DNA of 64,000 nucleotides, taken from positions 186,001 to 250,000 of the forward strand of contig OY764335.1 of assembly GCA_963668445.1 (NCBI GenBank), read 5' to 3'. Source of the DNA: Poriferisulfidus sp963668445. Lineage in GTDB: Bacteria > Pseudomonadota > Gammaproteobacteria > Poriferisulfidales > Poriferisulfidaceae. The translations under genes and the position numbers were made by a program. Below the pieces are notes generated by a model. That model was not told the origin of the DNA. It did not search any database and worked only from the letters and a program-made list of their open reading frames with translations. Positions 1-8,098 of this stretch are shown in pieces; position 1 is the stretch's first letter; the number at the start of each line of letters is the position of its first letter.

Positions 1-389
1 TGATCGCTGCCGCAAAGGACGCCTGCATCCACGACGAGATTCTCAGCCGACCGCTCGGCTACTCGATGCCGGTCGCCGAAGACGGGAACAATTTCAGCGG
101 CGGGCAGAAGCAGCGTCTGGAGGTGGCCCGCGCACTGGTCGGCAACCCGACCGTGCTGATTCTCGATGAGGCCACGAGCGCCCTTGATGCAGCGGCCGAG
201 GACCACATTGACGACGCATTGCGCCGCCGGGGAATCAGCTGTCTGATTGTGGCGCATCGGTTGAGCACGATTCGGGACTGCGACGAGATCATCGTGCTCG
301 AGCGGGGCACGGAGACGCAACGCGGCACGCACGACGAACTGATGGCGGATCCGGACGGGACCTACCACCGCCTAGTGCGGGCAGGCTAG
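1..389 (+). CDS. NHLP/NHLM-type peptide exporter ABC protein, C-terminal part (truncated by window edge)
   Basis: The reading frame is open from base 3, so the gene starts before the window; about 128 C-terminal residues are visible. They form the end of an ABC ATPase: signature FSGGQKQR, Walker B LILDEATSALD and switch histidine in AHRLSTI. The next gene starts 4 bases after the stop and is a type 2 NHLP exporter, and this family usually occurs as a tandem pair, so this is probably the type 1 partner, which carries an N-terminal C39 leader peptidase that would lie upstream. The role would be to cleave and export a modified peptide across the inner membrane. The peptidase part cannot be checked here; another ABC exporter remains possible. 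Confidence 0.8.
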   Translation, partial: IAAAKDACIHDEILSRPLGYSMPVAEDGNNFSGGQKQRLEVARALVGNPTVLILDEATSALDAAAEDHIDDALRRRGISCLIVAHRLSTIRDCDEIIVLERGTETQRGTHDELMADPDGTYHRLVRAG

Positions 390-393
390 GCGC

Positions 394-3318
394 ATGAACC
401 TCGCGAAGCACCGTTCGCTGGAGGAGCTTGCCGCCGCCGTTGGCGCGCCGCAGCCGTGTGCCGGCAATATGCCTCTGGACCTGAACGATGCGCAGTTCGT
501 CTGGTTCATTGAGGAAGGCGCGGTCGACCTGTTCCTAGTGGAGCATCAGGATACGGCGAAGCAGTCGGCGCTGCGGCATCTGTTGCGTGCCGAGGCCGGC
601 CGCTTCCTGCCGGGCATTGCGCCGCGGACCGGCGGCACATCGCTCAGCCTGATGGCCAAGGGGCTGCCGGGGACGGTGCTGCGGCGCCTGCCGGCCGACA
701 GCCTGTCGGAGGTCAGGGATGCGGAGCTGGCTCGGCATGTCGATGCATGGATTATGGATGTGTCTGCCGCATTGTCCCGAGATATCACGCCGCGGCCGCA
801 GCGCGACATGCTGCTCATGTCCGGGCAGACCCTTCCGGCGGAGGCTGGCACGGTTTCAGCGAGGTCGGGCGTGGTGTGGGTGCTGGGGCTGCCGCCGGAG
901 GCCAGCTTGTTTCTCGGCTTGACCGACCCGATGGAGAGCCGATTGGGTGAGAGCGACGCGGCCGGCGTGCTGCCGCTCACGATGGCCAGTTGGCTCACGC
1001 TGGTCGAAGCGGCGCCGCTTGCCACCCGGTCTTCCGACACGCTCGCCCATCAGGGTCTGCTTCTGGTAGCTTTGAACCGCTTCCATGCCGTGGCGTTCTC
1101 GCTGGAGCAACTGAACCGCCATCTGGCGGTCGCCGATCAGGCGAATCTGGAGCGGGAACGGGTCGCCAGCCGCCATCGTGATGCGGAGCACGCCCGCCAG
1201 CAGCTGTTCAACCTCTACGGGTTGCCGACGGACGGGGATGCCGCCGCTGGCGAGGCATCGCTATTTCGGGCCTTGAAGGCGGTCGGCCGCCACGAGGGAA
1301 TCGCATTCCAATGGCCTGCGGGCGCGGATCCCTCCGATCCCAAGTTCGGCATCAGGGATATTCTGGACGTCTCTGGAGTGCGCGGCCGACAGGTGCGGCT
1401 TGCCCAGAAGGAGCGATGGTGGGTGGGTGACAACGGGGCCATGCTGGCATTCCGGAAGAGCGATGGCCGTCCCGTGGCCTTGTTGCCGGGCCTGCTCGGG
1501 CATTATCGGGAGGTCGATCCCGTGGCACGGCGCAGCATTCGGGTTACGGCCGAACGCGCCGCATCCCTTCGGCCTGAAGCTTGGCTGTTCTACCAGCCTT
1601 TGCCGTCTGGCGACATCGGTTTTCGAGACCTGTTCCGGCTCGTCAGAAAAGGGCTTGCCGCTGATTTCGTGCGCTTTGCCGCGGCAGGGCTGCTCGGCGG
1701 CCTGCTGCTTCTTGTTCCTGCCGTCGCCGTGGGCTGGATTGTGGACAAGGTCGTGCCGGCCGGCGATGCCGGCTTGCTGCATGCGGCCACCGTGTCACTG
1801 ATTGCGGTCGCATTGCTGGGGGCGTTGCTGCACATGCTGCAGGGCATGGCACTGATGCGCCTCGAAGGCCGCGCCGCGTATCGGGTCGAAGCGGCTTTCT
1901 GGGATCGGATGCTGCGGCTGCCGTTGGGTTTTTTGCGCCGTTATCCGAGCGGCAACCTCGCTTTGCGGGGCATGACGTTCCAGTCCTTGCGCGATGCCGT
2001 GCGGGCCGTAATTGCCGAAGCCGTGCTCTCGATCGTGTTCCTGTTGCCTGCGTTCTTCCTCATTTATCTTTACGATGCCGTGTTGGGCATTGCCACCGCC
2101 GCCTTCGGCCTCCTGTCTCTGCTCGTGACCGTGCTGCTGGGTTTGCGGCAGGCCGCACCCCACGGTCGGGTGGCCCGCGCCGTACGCCGTTTGGCCGGGC
2201 GGCTGTTTCAGGCCGTCAACGGCATCACGAAACTGCGCATCGACAATGCGGAAGGAACGGTATTTGCCAAACTGGCCGAGGATTATCGCGAACAGAAGCG
2301 TGCGGAACTGAGGCTCGGCGCCCTCGATGAGCATTTGAAGGCTTTCGGAGCCGCGTTGCCGCTTCTGGCTGGAGCGGGGCTGCTGCTGCTGGTGGCGCTG
2401 CCCGATCGCGCCCCCCTGTCGGTTGGCGATTTTCTCATCATCTACCTCGTGTTCATAGTGTTCCAGACGGCGGTCGCCCGTCTTGGCGCATCGTTCAGCA
2501 CCGTGGCCGCCATCGGGCCGGCTTTCGATCAGCTCCGGCCGCTATTTGCCGTGCAACCGGAAATGGATGCGGCGGGAGAACCGGTCGAGTCTTTGGACGG
2601 CGAAATCGTGTTCGACCATATCACGTTCCGGTATGATGCCGACGGCCCGTTGATTCTCGACGATGTGACGATCCGCGCGAATCCCGGCGAGTTCATCGCC
2701 ATCGCTGGCGAGTCGGGCGCTGGCAAGAGCACCCTTTTCCGGCTTGCGCTGGGTCTGGAGCATCCGACGATGGGTGCCGTGTATTACGACGGGCGCAATC
2801 TTCGGCACTTGAATGCGAAGCAATTGCGGCGCAAGATCGGCGCAGTGCCGCAGAATGTGCGGCTGCATCCGCAAGACATCTGGGACAACATCGCCGGCGG
2901 GTTTGACGAGGTGAGCACTGAGGAGATATGGCAAGCCGCCAAGGCGGGCGTCGTCGAATGCAGTATTCGGAGGATGCCGATGAAGCTGCTGACGAATGTG
3001 GGCGTTCGCGCCGGCACCATCTCCGGCGGCGAGAGCCAACGCATTATGATTGCTCAAGCACTAATCCGCAGTCCATGCATTCTGCTGCTCGACGAAGCGA
3101 CCAATTGGCTCGACAACGAGAGCCAAGCGGAAATCATGGCGAATCTCGCGCACATGCACATGACGCGCGTCGTCATCGCCCACCGCTTGTCCACGCTGCG
3201 CCTCGCGGACCGCATCTACGTGCTGCAGGCTGGAAAAGTGGTCCAGGAAGGATCGTTTGTGGGCTTGATGGGGCGGGAAGGCGTGTTCCAAGATCTGGTG
3301 CGCCGGCAGATGGCCTGA
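394..3318 (+). CDS. NHLP/NHLM-type bacteriocin export ABC transporter, permease-ATPase
   Basis: A 974-residue ABC exporter half. The first 400 or so residues are an unusual soluble extension, as in the type 2 NHLP exporter family. Membrane segments follow at about 427-453, 463-487, 544-584 and 655-695. The ATPase has Walker A GESGAGKST near 772, signature SGGES near 876, Walker B ILLLDEA near 896 and AHRLSTL after it. Family knowledge: such pairs export RiPPs made from nitrile-hydratase-like or Nif11-like leader precursors. The gene follows the partial ABC gene by 4 bases and converges on the unknown paralogue pair. The YcaO cyclodehydratase at 8.1-10.4 kb fits the same pathway. The substrate peptide is not in the window. 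Confidence 0.87.
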   Translation: MNLAKHRSLEELAAAVGAPQPCAGNMPLDLNDAQFVWFIEEGAVDLFLVEHQDTAKQSALRHLLRAEAGRFLPGIAPRTGGTSLSLMAKGLPGTVLRRLPADSLSEVRDAELARHVDAWIMDVSAALSRDITPRPQRDMLLMSGQTLPAEAGTVSARSGVVWVLGLPPEASLFLGLTDPMESRLGESDAAGVLPLTMASWLTLVEAAPLATRSSDTLAHQGLLLVALNRFHAVAFSLEQLNRHLAVADQANLERERVASRHRDAEHARQQLFNLYGLPTDGDAAAGEASLFRALKAVGRHEGIAFQWPAGADPSDPKFGIRDILDVSGVRGRQVRLAQKERWWVGDNGAMLAFRKSDGRPVALLPGLLGHYREVDPVARRSIRVTAERAASLRPEAWLFYQPLPSGDIGFRDLFRLVRKGLAADFVRFAAAGLLGGLLLLVPAVAVGWIVDKVVPAGDAGLLHAATVSLIAVALLGALLHMLQGMALMRLEGRAAYRVEAAFWDRMLRLPLGFLRRYPSGNLALRGMTFQSLRDAVRAVIAEAVLSIVFLLPAFFLIYLYDAVLGIATAAFGLLSLLVTVLLGLRQAAPHGRVARAVRRLAGRLFQAVNGITKLRIDNAEGTVFAKLAEDYREQKRAELRLGALDEHLKAFGAALPLLAGAGLLLLVALPDRAPLSVGDFLIIYLVFIVFQTAVARLGASFSTVAAIGPAFDQLRPLFAVQPEMDAAGEPVESLDGEIVFDHITFRYDADGPLILDDVTIRANPGEFIAIAGESGAGKSTLFRLALGLEHPTMGAVYYDGRNLRHLNAKQLRRKIGAVPQNVRLHPQDIWDNIAGGFDEVSTEEIWQAAKAGVVECSIRRMPMKLLTNVGVRAGTISGGESQRIMIAQALIRSPCILLLDEATNWLDNESQAEIMANLAHMHMTRVVIAHRLSTLRLADRIYVLQAGKVVQEGSFVGLMGREGVFQDLVRRQMA

Positions 3319-3325
3319 TTCTCGG

Positions 3326-3341
3326 CCCGGCGGGCGCCGGG
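3326..3341. terminator. GC-rich hairpin between convergent genes
   Basis: CCCGGC / GCCGGG form a perfect 6-bp stem around a GGGC loop in the 34-base gap between the exporter and the convergent unknown gene. There is no T-run on either side, so it is only a possible bidirectional terminator. Confidence 0.3.
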
Positions 3342-3352
3342 GAAGACCGGCT

Positions 3353-4474
3353 CTAATCGGCGCCGTGTCGCGGCTCCTCGGTTTGCGCAGGGAAATGGAC
3401 CAGCCAGGCTACGTAGGCCTTGACCTGTGCGACCTGACCGCCGGCCAGCACGTATTTGACATGATGGATGCATGGGATGAGCATGTGTCCGCCGGACTGC
3501 CCGAGCAGCATCTCAGGCCCTGAGGACCATTGGGCCAGAGCCGACAGCTTGTCGGGAACCGCGAGGCGTTGCGCACGCATGCCGTCGATGAGCGCCGTCC
3601 AGTGCCGACCGTCGAGCGCCCATTCACGTGCTTGGGCGAAACTCAGGCCGAGTTGCGGTCCGATGCCGGATGCTTTCATGTCCAGATGGATTCCGAGGCG
3701 CGCGAAAGCATCGCGTTCCGCAAGGAACGATGCAATGGCCTCGACTGCCGCATATTGTTCAGGGCAGCCCGCGCGTTCCAGAAAGGCGCCGATGTCGTGA
3801 GCCGTTCCGAAGCCGGCCAAGGTCAGCCGGACGCTTCTGCCGCGTGCCGGAAAGGTTCCGATGCCGCCGATGCACGTCTCCGGGGACAGCGCCATGTACG
3901 CCTCCTCGACCTGCTCCCGTTCGGCGGCGTCCGCATCCCGCCCGGCAGCGGTGTCAATCGCGTCAAGCACGAGCCCGAGGCGCTGGAAGTTCGAGCTGCC
4001 GCCGGCGAGGGCGTTTTCGACGGGGTACAGGAAGAGCCCCGGAGCTGCGGACGCATGGTCCAATGCCGCCTCGCAGTCATAGCTGAGCATCAGTTTCGGG
4101 CCGGCAATGCGTTGCAGGCGGGATTCCTTGTCCGCCATTCGGTCTAGCATTCGGGCGATGTTCGGCAACGCCGCAGCATCCGCATTCCGAGGCGACGAGC
4201 CTTCGCCGAAGAACGATCCCGAATGGCCTCCCGCCACGACCGAAATGCCGAGATCCGCCTGCGGGCGGAAGTCATGCAACGGCAGTTCGAAGCCGAAAGG
4301 CGCGGCCGCCAAGGTCACGGGCAGCCTTCGGGCGCATGCCAGGATTCGCTCCCATTCCTGATCGCCGATTAGCGGACGCGGTGCGTGGCGCCTGAACCGG
4401 GCCATCAGTTCGCCGAGAGAATCCGTTTCGCTGAGGAGGCGTTCCTCGGCCGTCTGGATCGAGTAGGTGCTCAT
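3353..4474 (-). CDS. Unknown protein, paralogue 1 of a tandem pair in the RiPP-like locus
   Basis: 373 residues; family not recognised. There is no signal peptide or clear membrane segment, so it is probably cytoplasmic. It is plainly paralogous to the next gene (4570-5685): both share EERLL and DSLG near the N-terminus, PFGFELPLHD, APGLFLYPVE, ALSPE-CIGGIG, SGIGP-LGLSFAQ, AQWSSGPEMLLG and a C-terminal IHH-KYVLAG followed by a K-A-Y element. The chosen ATG (MSTYS) matches the paralogue's start; an ATG at 4495 is the alternative. A TATAAT box lies at 4513-4518. The position beside NHLP exporters and a YcaO fusion suggests a peptide-tailoring or immunity role, but that is inference from location only. 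Confidence 0.7.
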   Translation of the reverse strand: MSTYSIQTAEERLLSETDSLGELMARFRRHAPRPLIGDQEWERILACARRLPVTLAAAPFGFELPLHDFRPQADLGISVVAGGHSGSFFGEGSSPRNADAAALPNIARMLDRMADKESRLQRIAGPKLMLSYDCEAALDHASAAPGLFLYPVENALAGGSSNFQRLGLVLDAIDTAAGRDADAAEREQVEEAYMALSPETCIGGIGTFPARGRSVRLTLAGFGTAHDIGAFLERAGCPEQYAAVEAIASFLAERDAFARLGIHLDMKASGIGPQLGLSFAQAREWALDGRHWTALIDGMRAQRLAVPDKLSALAQWSSGPEMLLGQSGGHMLIPCIHHVKYVLAGGQVAQVKAYVAWLVHFPAQTEEPRHGAD

Positions 4475-4512
4475 GGCTTCGGCCCGGCGGAGCAAATTTC
4501 GTGCGCCGCTCC

Positions 4513-4518
4513 ATTATA
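4513..4518 (-). promoter_or_regulatory. Perfect -10 box upstream of paralogue 1
   Basis: TATAAT on the minus strand, 38 bases before the ATG at 4474. No good -35 is visible in the GC-rich sequence upstream. Confidence 0.45.
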
Positions 4519-4569
4519 TGGCGTGCGCGGATGCGGCGGGGAGGCGGGGGATGGGCCGCTTCGGTCGGG

Positions 4570-5685
4570 TCAAGGAGTGCGCGAGGATTCTTCGCTCGGG
4601 AAATACAGCAGCCAGACCGCGTAGGCCTTGATCTGCTCAATCCGGCTTCCGGCCAGCACGTATTTGATGTGGTGGATGTACGGGACCAGCACATACCCGC
4701 CGGACCGGCCGAGCAGCATCTCGGGGCCGGACGACCATTGGGCCAATTCCGCAAGCTTTTCAGGCACGGCGAGCCCCTGTTCGCGCAGGCTGTCAATGAG
4801 CGCCGTCCAGCGCGCCCCCTCGGGCGTGCACTCGCGATCCTGAGCGAAGCTCAGCCCGAGTTTCGGTCCGATGCCGGACGCCAGCATGTCGAAGTGCACC
4901 CAGATATTCGTGAAGGCCTTGCGTGCTTCGAGGAAGGAGATGATGGAGTTGATGGCCGCATGCTGTTCGGTACGGCCTGCACGCTCCAGAAAGACGGCGA
5001 CCTCGTCTGCCGTCTTGAAGCCTCTCAGCGTCAACCGGATCCCTCTTCCGCGCGACGGGAAGGCCCCGATGCCGCCAATGCATGCTTCCGGCGATAGCGC
5101 CGTGTACGTCCGCATGATCTGCTCGCGTTCGGCGGCATCCGCCTGCCAGCAGCTGGCATCGTCGAGCGCATCGAGCACGCTCACGAGATCCAGAAGCCGC
5201 CGCTCCGCGCCATTGCCGGGGAACGCGGTTTCGACGGGGTACAGGAAGAGTCCGGGAGCCGGAACCGCATGGCCCGAGGCCGTGCCGGCATCGTATTCAA
5301 GCAGCAGTTTCGGGCCGACAATGCGGCGCAGCGGCGATTCTTGGCGCGCCATTTCGTCCAGCATCCGGCCAAGGCGCGGCGCCGATGCGCCCGGGTCCTG
5401 CGACGGCCGCCCCTCGCCGAAGAACGGTCCTGATTTTCCTCCCGCCACGACTGAGGCGAAGAAGTCTGCCCGCGGCCCGACATCATGCAGCGGCAGTTCA
5501 AACCCGAAAGGCACGGAAGCCAGAGTCACGGGCAGCCCGCGTGCGCAATCCAGAATGGTTTCCCATTCCGAATCGCCGATGAGCCGAGGGGACACGCGCT
5601 TGCGGAACGGCGCCATCAGTCCGCCGAGAGAGTCCGCCTCGTTCAAAAGGCGTTCTTCGGTGGTCTTGACAATGCAACTGTCCAT
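4570..5685 (-). CDS. Unknown protein, paralogue 2 of the tandem pair
   Basis: 371 residues, clearly homologous to the 3353-4474 product along the whole length, with the same blocks: PFGFELPLHD, VVAGG-SG-FFGEG, APGLFLYPVE, EACIGGIG, SGIGPKLGLSFAQ, WSSGPEMLLG, IHHIKYVLAG. The frame is open further upstream, but ATG 5685 (MDSCIVK) aligns with the paralogue's N-terminus. A perfect TATAAT sits at 5771-5776. No catalytic motif of a known family was recognised. Two conserved GIGP/GIGG glycine motifs and the His-Lys pair near the C-terminus are the best candidates for active-site residues. Two diverged copies side by side suggest either a heteromeric enzyme or two tailoring steps on one peptide. Confidence 0.7.
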   Translation of the reverse strand: MDSCIVKTTEERLLNEADSLGGLMAPFRKRVSPRLIGDSEWETILDCARGLPVTLASVPFGFELPLHDVGPRADFFASVVAGGKSGPFFGEGRPSQDPGASAPRLGRMLDEMARQESPLRRIVGPKLLLEYDAGTASGHAVPAPGLFLYPVETAFPGNGAERRLLDLVSVLDALDDASCWQADAAEREQIMRTYTALSPEACIGGIGAFPSRGRGIRLTLRGFKTADEVAVFLERAGRTEQHAAINSIISFLEARKAFTNIWVHFDMLASGIGPKLGLSFAQDRECTPEGARWTALIDSLREQGLAVPEKLAELAQWSSGPEMLLGRSGGYVLVPYIHHIKYVLAGSRIEQIKAYAVWLLYFPSEESSRTP

Positions 5686-5770
5686 AGGTTCGCCGCTTGC
5701 TCCAAGAGGAATCGCCCGTGTGGCTTGCTGCTCGCAGGGATGTCCGAGTTCGCCATACTTTGCGTCGTTT

Positions 5771-5776
5771 ATTATA
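5771..5776 (-). promoter_or_regulatory. Perfect -10 box upstream of paralogue 2
   Basis: TATAAT on the minus strand in the 199-base gap between the barrel gene and paralogue 2. It implies a leader of about 80 nt before ATG 5685. Confidence 0.4.
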
Positions 5777-5884
5777 TGGGGAATTCGATGTCCATTCCAT
5801 GACGGACAGGGTGCCCGTTTGGGCTTGCGGGGAAGGGCGGGCGTTTTTGCGGGGCTTGAGGCGCCGGCGGGCGCACCGGGCATG

Positions 5885-7135
5885 TCAGAAATTGTAGTCC
5901 AGGCCCAGTTCGAAGAAGCTGTCGCGCCGGAGGGGATGGATCTGCACGTCCTTGGCGTCCGTATCCAGAAAGAGCAGGGCCTCGACGTTCATGGACCACT
6001 GGTCGGTCATGCGGCGGCTCATCTCCACGGCGAGCGTGCGGGTCGAATGCTGCCGGTCTTGCAGGGCGCCGACCAGCAGGTTCGTGTCTTCCACGTCGTT
6101 GAAGGTGTAGCGGATGCCGAAGAACAGGTCGTCGTCGAAGGCGCGGGTGGCGTGGTCGCCGCGCTCGTCGTAGTTCCATTCGGCGAGCACGCCCAGGTCC
6201 GCCGGAGAGTCGAAGACGCCGTAGAACGTGTATTCGAAGCCGGCGGCCAGCGCGAAGTAGTCGTCTTCCTCGAGGATGAGGTTCTGCGCCCCGGAGCGAT
6301 GGACCGCTTCCAGTTTGAACAACCAGGCATCCGTAGTCATTTGCAGATCCAGTCCGTACTGGCGGATCTGCTCGTAATGCGGCACCAGCATCAGGCCGTC
6401 CGGGCCGCTGCGCGGGCGCAAGAGGGGTTGCCGGCTGGTGCCGTCGAAGACGCTGAGGCCGAGGTCGAAAGGCCCGAAGCTATGGCTGTAGCGTAGGGCG
6501 AGATCCGTATGCCACTGCTCGGCCGAACTTTCGTAGGTGGGGTGGTCTTCATCCACGATGAAGGCGGAGCGCAGGCGGCCGTCGCGGCTCGGGAAGGTGC
6601 GTTCCCGATGGTAGGGCATCAGAAACAACTCAGCCACGCCCCATTCTCCGGACCAGGTGAGATGCGCCATCAATTGGCCCAGTTCGGCTTCTCCGTCAGG
6701 ATGCTCAATGAGGTCGATCTGATTGATGATGTCGACCAGGTGGTTCGATTCGATGACGCCCCAGAACACGCGGTCGACGCCGAGGCGCAGTTCCCATTCG
6801 CCCTCCCCGATGTCGCCGTAGGTCAGGAAGTAGGCTTCCCGCAGGTCGGCATGCGTGCGGCGCCCGTCCGCGCTGTCGTAGCGCAGGAACGGCATCAGGC
6901 TGAAGCTCCAGCCTGCGGTGCTTTCGAAGTAGAGTTCGGGTTCCAGTACGAATCCGGTCGCATGGCGCGATTGGTCCGGGTAGAGGCGGGTTTCGGGGAA
7001 CCAGCGGTTTTCGACGCCGATGCGCCCGGAGAGGAAGAACTCGATGTCCGATTCGGCGCAGGCCGGAAGGCCGAAGCCCGTACCGGAAATCCAGATGGCG
7101 GCAATGGCGCAGGGCAGCGCGGCGCGGCCTCGCAT
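5885..7135 (-). CDS. Outer-membrane beta-barrel protein of unknown substrate
   Basis: 416 residues from the ATG at 7135. It opens with a hydrophobic signal-like stretch (ALPCAIAAIWISG) ending near an Ala-rich site and then consists of alternating aromatic/charged beta strands. It ends in LGLDYNF, with the terminal Phe typical of BAM-inserted barrels. The start is fixed by coupling: the ATG shares its A with the TGA of the LolA-like gene upstream. LolA-like plus barrel pairs of this kind are usually found beside an RND/MMPL transporter, which is missing here. In this locus the pair could carry a product, lipid or immunity factor across the periplasm; that is inference. Confidence 0.75.
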   Translation of the reverse strand: MRGRAALPCAIAAIWISGTGFGLPACAESDIEFFLSGRIGVENRWFPETRLYPDQSRHATGFVLEPELYFESTAGWSFSLMPFLRYDSADGRRTHADLREAYFLTYGDIGEGEWELRLGVDRVFWGVIESNHLVDIINQIDLIEHPDGEAELGQLMAHLTWSGEWGVAELFLMPYHRERTFPSRDGRLRSAFIVDEDHPTYESSAEQWHTDLALRYSHSFGPFDLGLSVFDGTSRQPLLRPRSGPDGLMLVPHYEQIRQYGLDLQMTTDAWLFKLEAVHRSGAQNLILEEDDYFALAAGFEYTFYGVFDSPADLGVLAEWNYDERGDHATRAFDDDLFFGIRYTFNDVEDTNLLVGALQDRQHSTRTLAVEMSRRMTDQWSMNVEALLFLDTDAKDVQIHPLRRDSFFELGLDYNF

Positions 7136-7968
7136 CAACGTGCCCGCTTCAGCCCGGTCTTCGTGAAATCCCGATCGTTCAGCCCGGTGCGGAACTGATA
7201 GCCTTCCCATGTCATCGTGGTGCTCTTTCCGGTGGCATGGTTGACCATCTTCAGAAGGCTGGCCCGCCAGTACTGATTCAGATATTGGGCGTACTCGCTG
7301 AAAGTCAGCGTTTTCAGATGCGCGTCCTTGCGGTCGTAGTACTCGATTTTCCAAGGCCGCAGTTCGTCCTGGTCCTGCCACACCACTTGGCGCCGGTAGC
7401 CCGAGTCCTTGTCGGTCGGGAAGCGTTCGACCACATAGCAGGTCAAGGCGCCGCACGGCTCGTCGCGCAAGTAGCGGTAGGTATACTTCTCCACTTCCTG
7501 GGCCGTCATGTCCTCATAGGCGAATTCGCTGCCCATGAAGGAGCCGGAACGGTTCGAGGAGCTGATGCGCTTGACCCGCTTCAAGGCCGGCAAGTACAGC
7601 CATTGGTCGTCCGAGCCTTCCTTATGGGCATGGACCAGCAGTGCCGTGCCTTGCACGTCCCGCGGGTTGTCGAACACGAACAGGCTCTTGTCGCCGTCTT
7701 CGAGAATCTCGAGGACTTTCATCCGCAATTGGCGTCGGCTTTCTTGGCCCTGCTTGTTGCGCAGCACCATGGCCACCCCAGCCGTGAAGTCGCTGAAGCC
7801 GTGGTCTCGTGCGTCGGCATCGCGGGCGATTTGCAGCCCGATTTCCTCAGGCGATCGGTCTTCCGCCTGAACGGAAGCCGGCATGCCCGAGGCGAGGGCA
7901 AACGCGAGGCAAAGCACTGGCAACGCGAGGCGGGCACAGCACTGGCGATGGCAATCAACGGCATTCAT
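7135..7968 (-). CDS. Outer membrane lipoprotein-sorting (LolA-like) protein
   Basis: 277 residues. Start ATG 7968 has GGAG 7 bases upstream and opens a clear signal peptide (ARLALPVLCLAFALASG, cleavage near VQA-ED). The mature part matches the COG2834-type outer membrane lipoprotein-sorting family, with the phrases LRMKVLE, LFVFDNPRDVQGTALL, WLYLPALKRVKRI and SFMGSEFAYEDM. These periplasmic proteins have a LolA/LolB-like half barrel that binds lipid or lipidated cargo. The stop overlaps the start of the barrel gene by one base, so the two are translationally coupled. A TATAAT box at 7994-7999 would give a leader of about 20 nt. Confidence 0.85.
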   Translation of the reverse strand: MNAVDCHRQCCARLALPVLCLAFALASGMPASVQAEDRSPEEIGLQIARDADARDHGFSDFTAGVAMVLRNKQGQESRRQLRMKVLEILEDGDKSLFVFDNPRDVQGTALLVHAHKEGSDDQWLYLPALKRVKRISSSNRSGSFMGSEFAYEDMTAQEVEKYTYRYLRDEPCGALTCYVVERFPTDKDSGYRRQVVWQDQDELRPWKIEYYDRKDAHLKTLTFSEYAQYLNQYWRASLLKMVNHATGKSTTMTWEGYQFRTGLNDRDFTKTGLKRAR

Positions 7969-7993
7969 GGCAGGGCTCCAGCTAGGCAACAGC

Positions 7994-7999
7994 ATTATA
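7994..7999 (-). promoter_or_regulatory. Perfect -10 box for the LolA-like/barrel pair
   Basis: TATAAT on the minus strand, 25 bases before ATG 7968, within the 130-base gap after the YcaO gene. Confidence 0.45.
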
Positions 8000-8098
8000 T
8001 AGGGCTCTTCAGGATTTTCCGAAAGCGCAGGCAGGCTGCCGCCGTCCGCTCTGTGCGGCAGGGCTTCTGGCGAGCGTCGCCGGTGCCATGGCGGGCAT

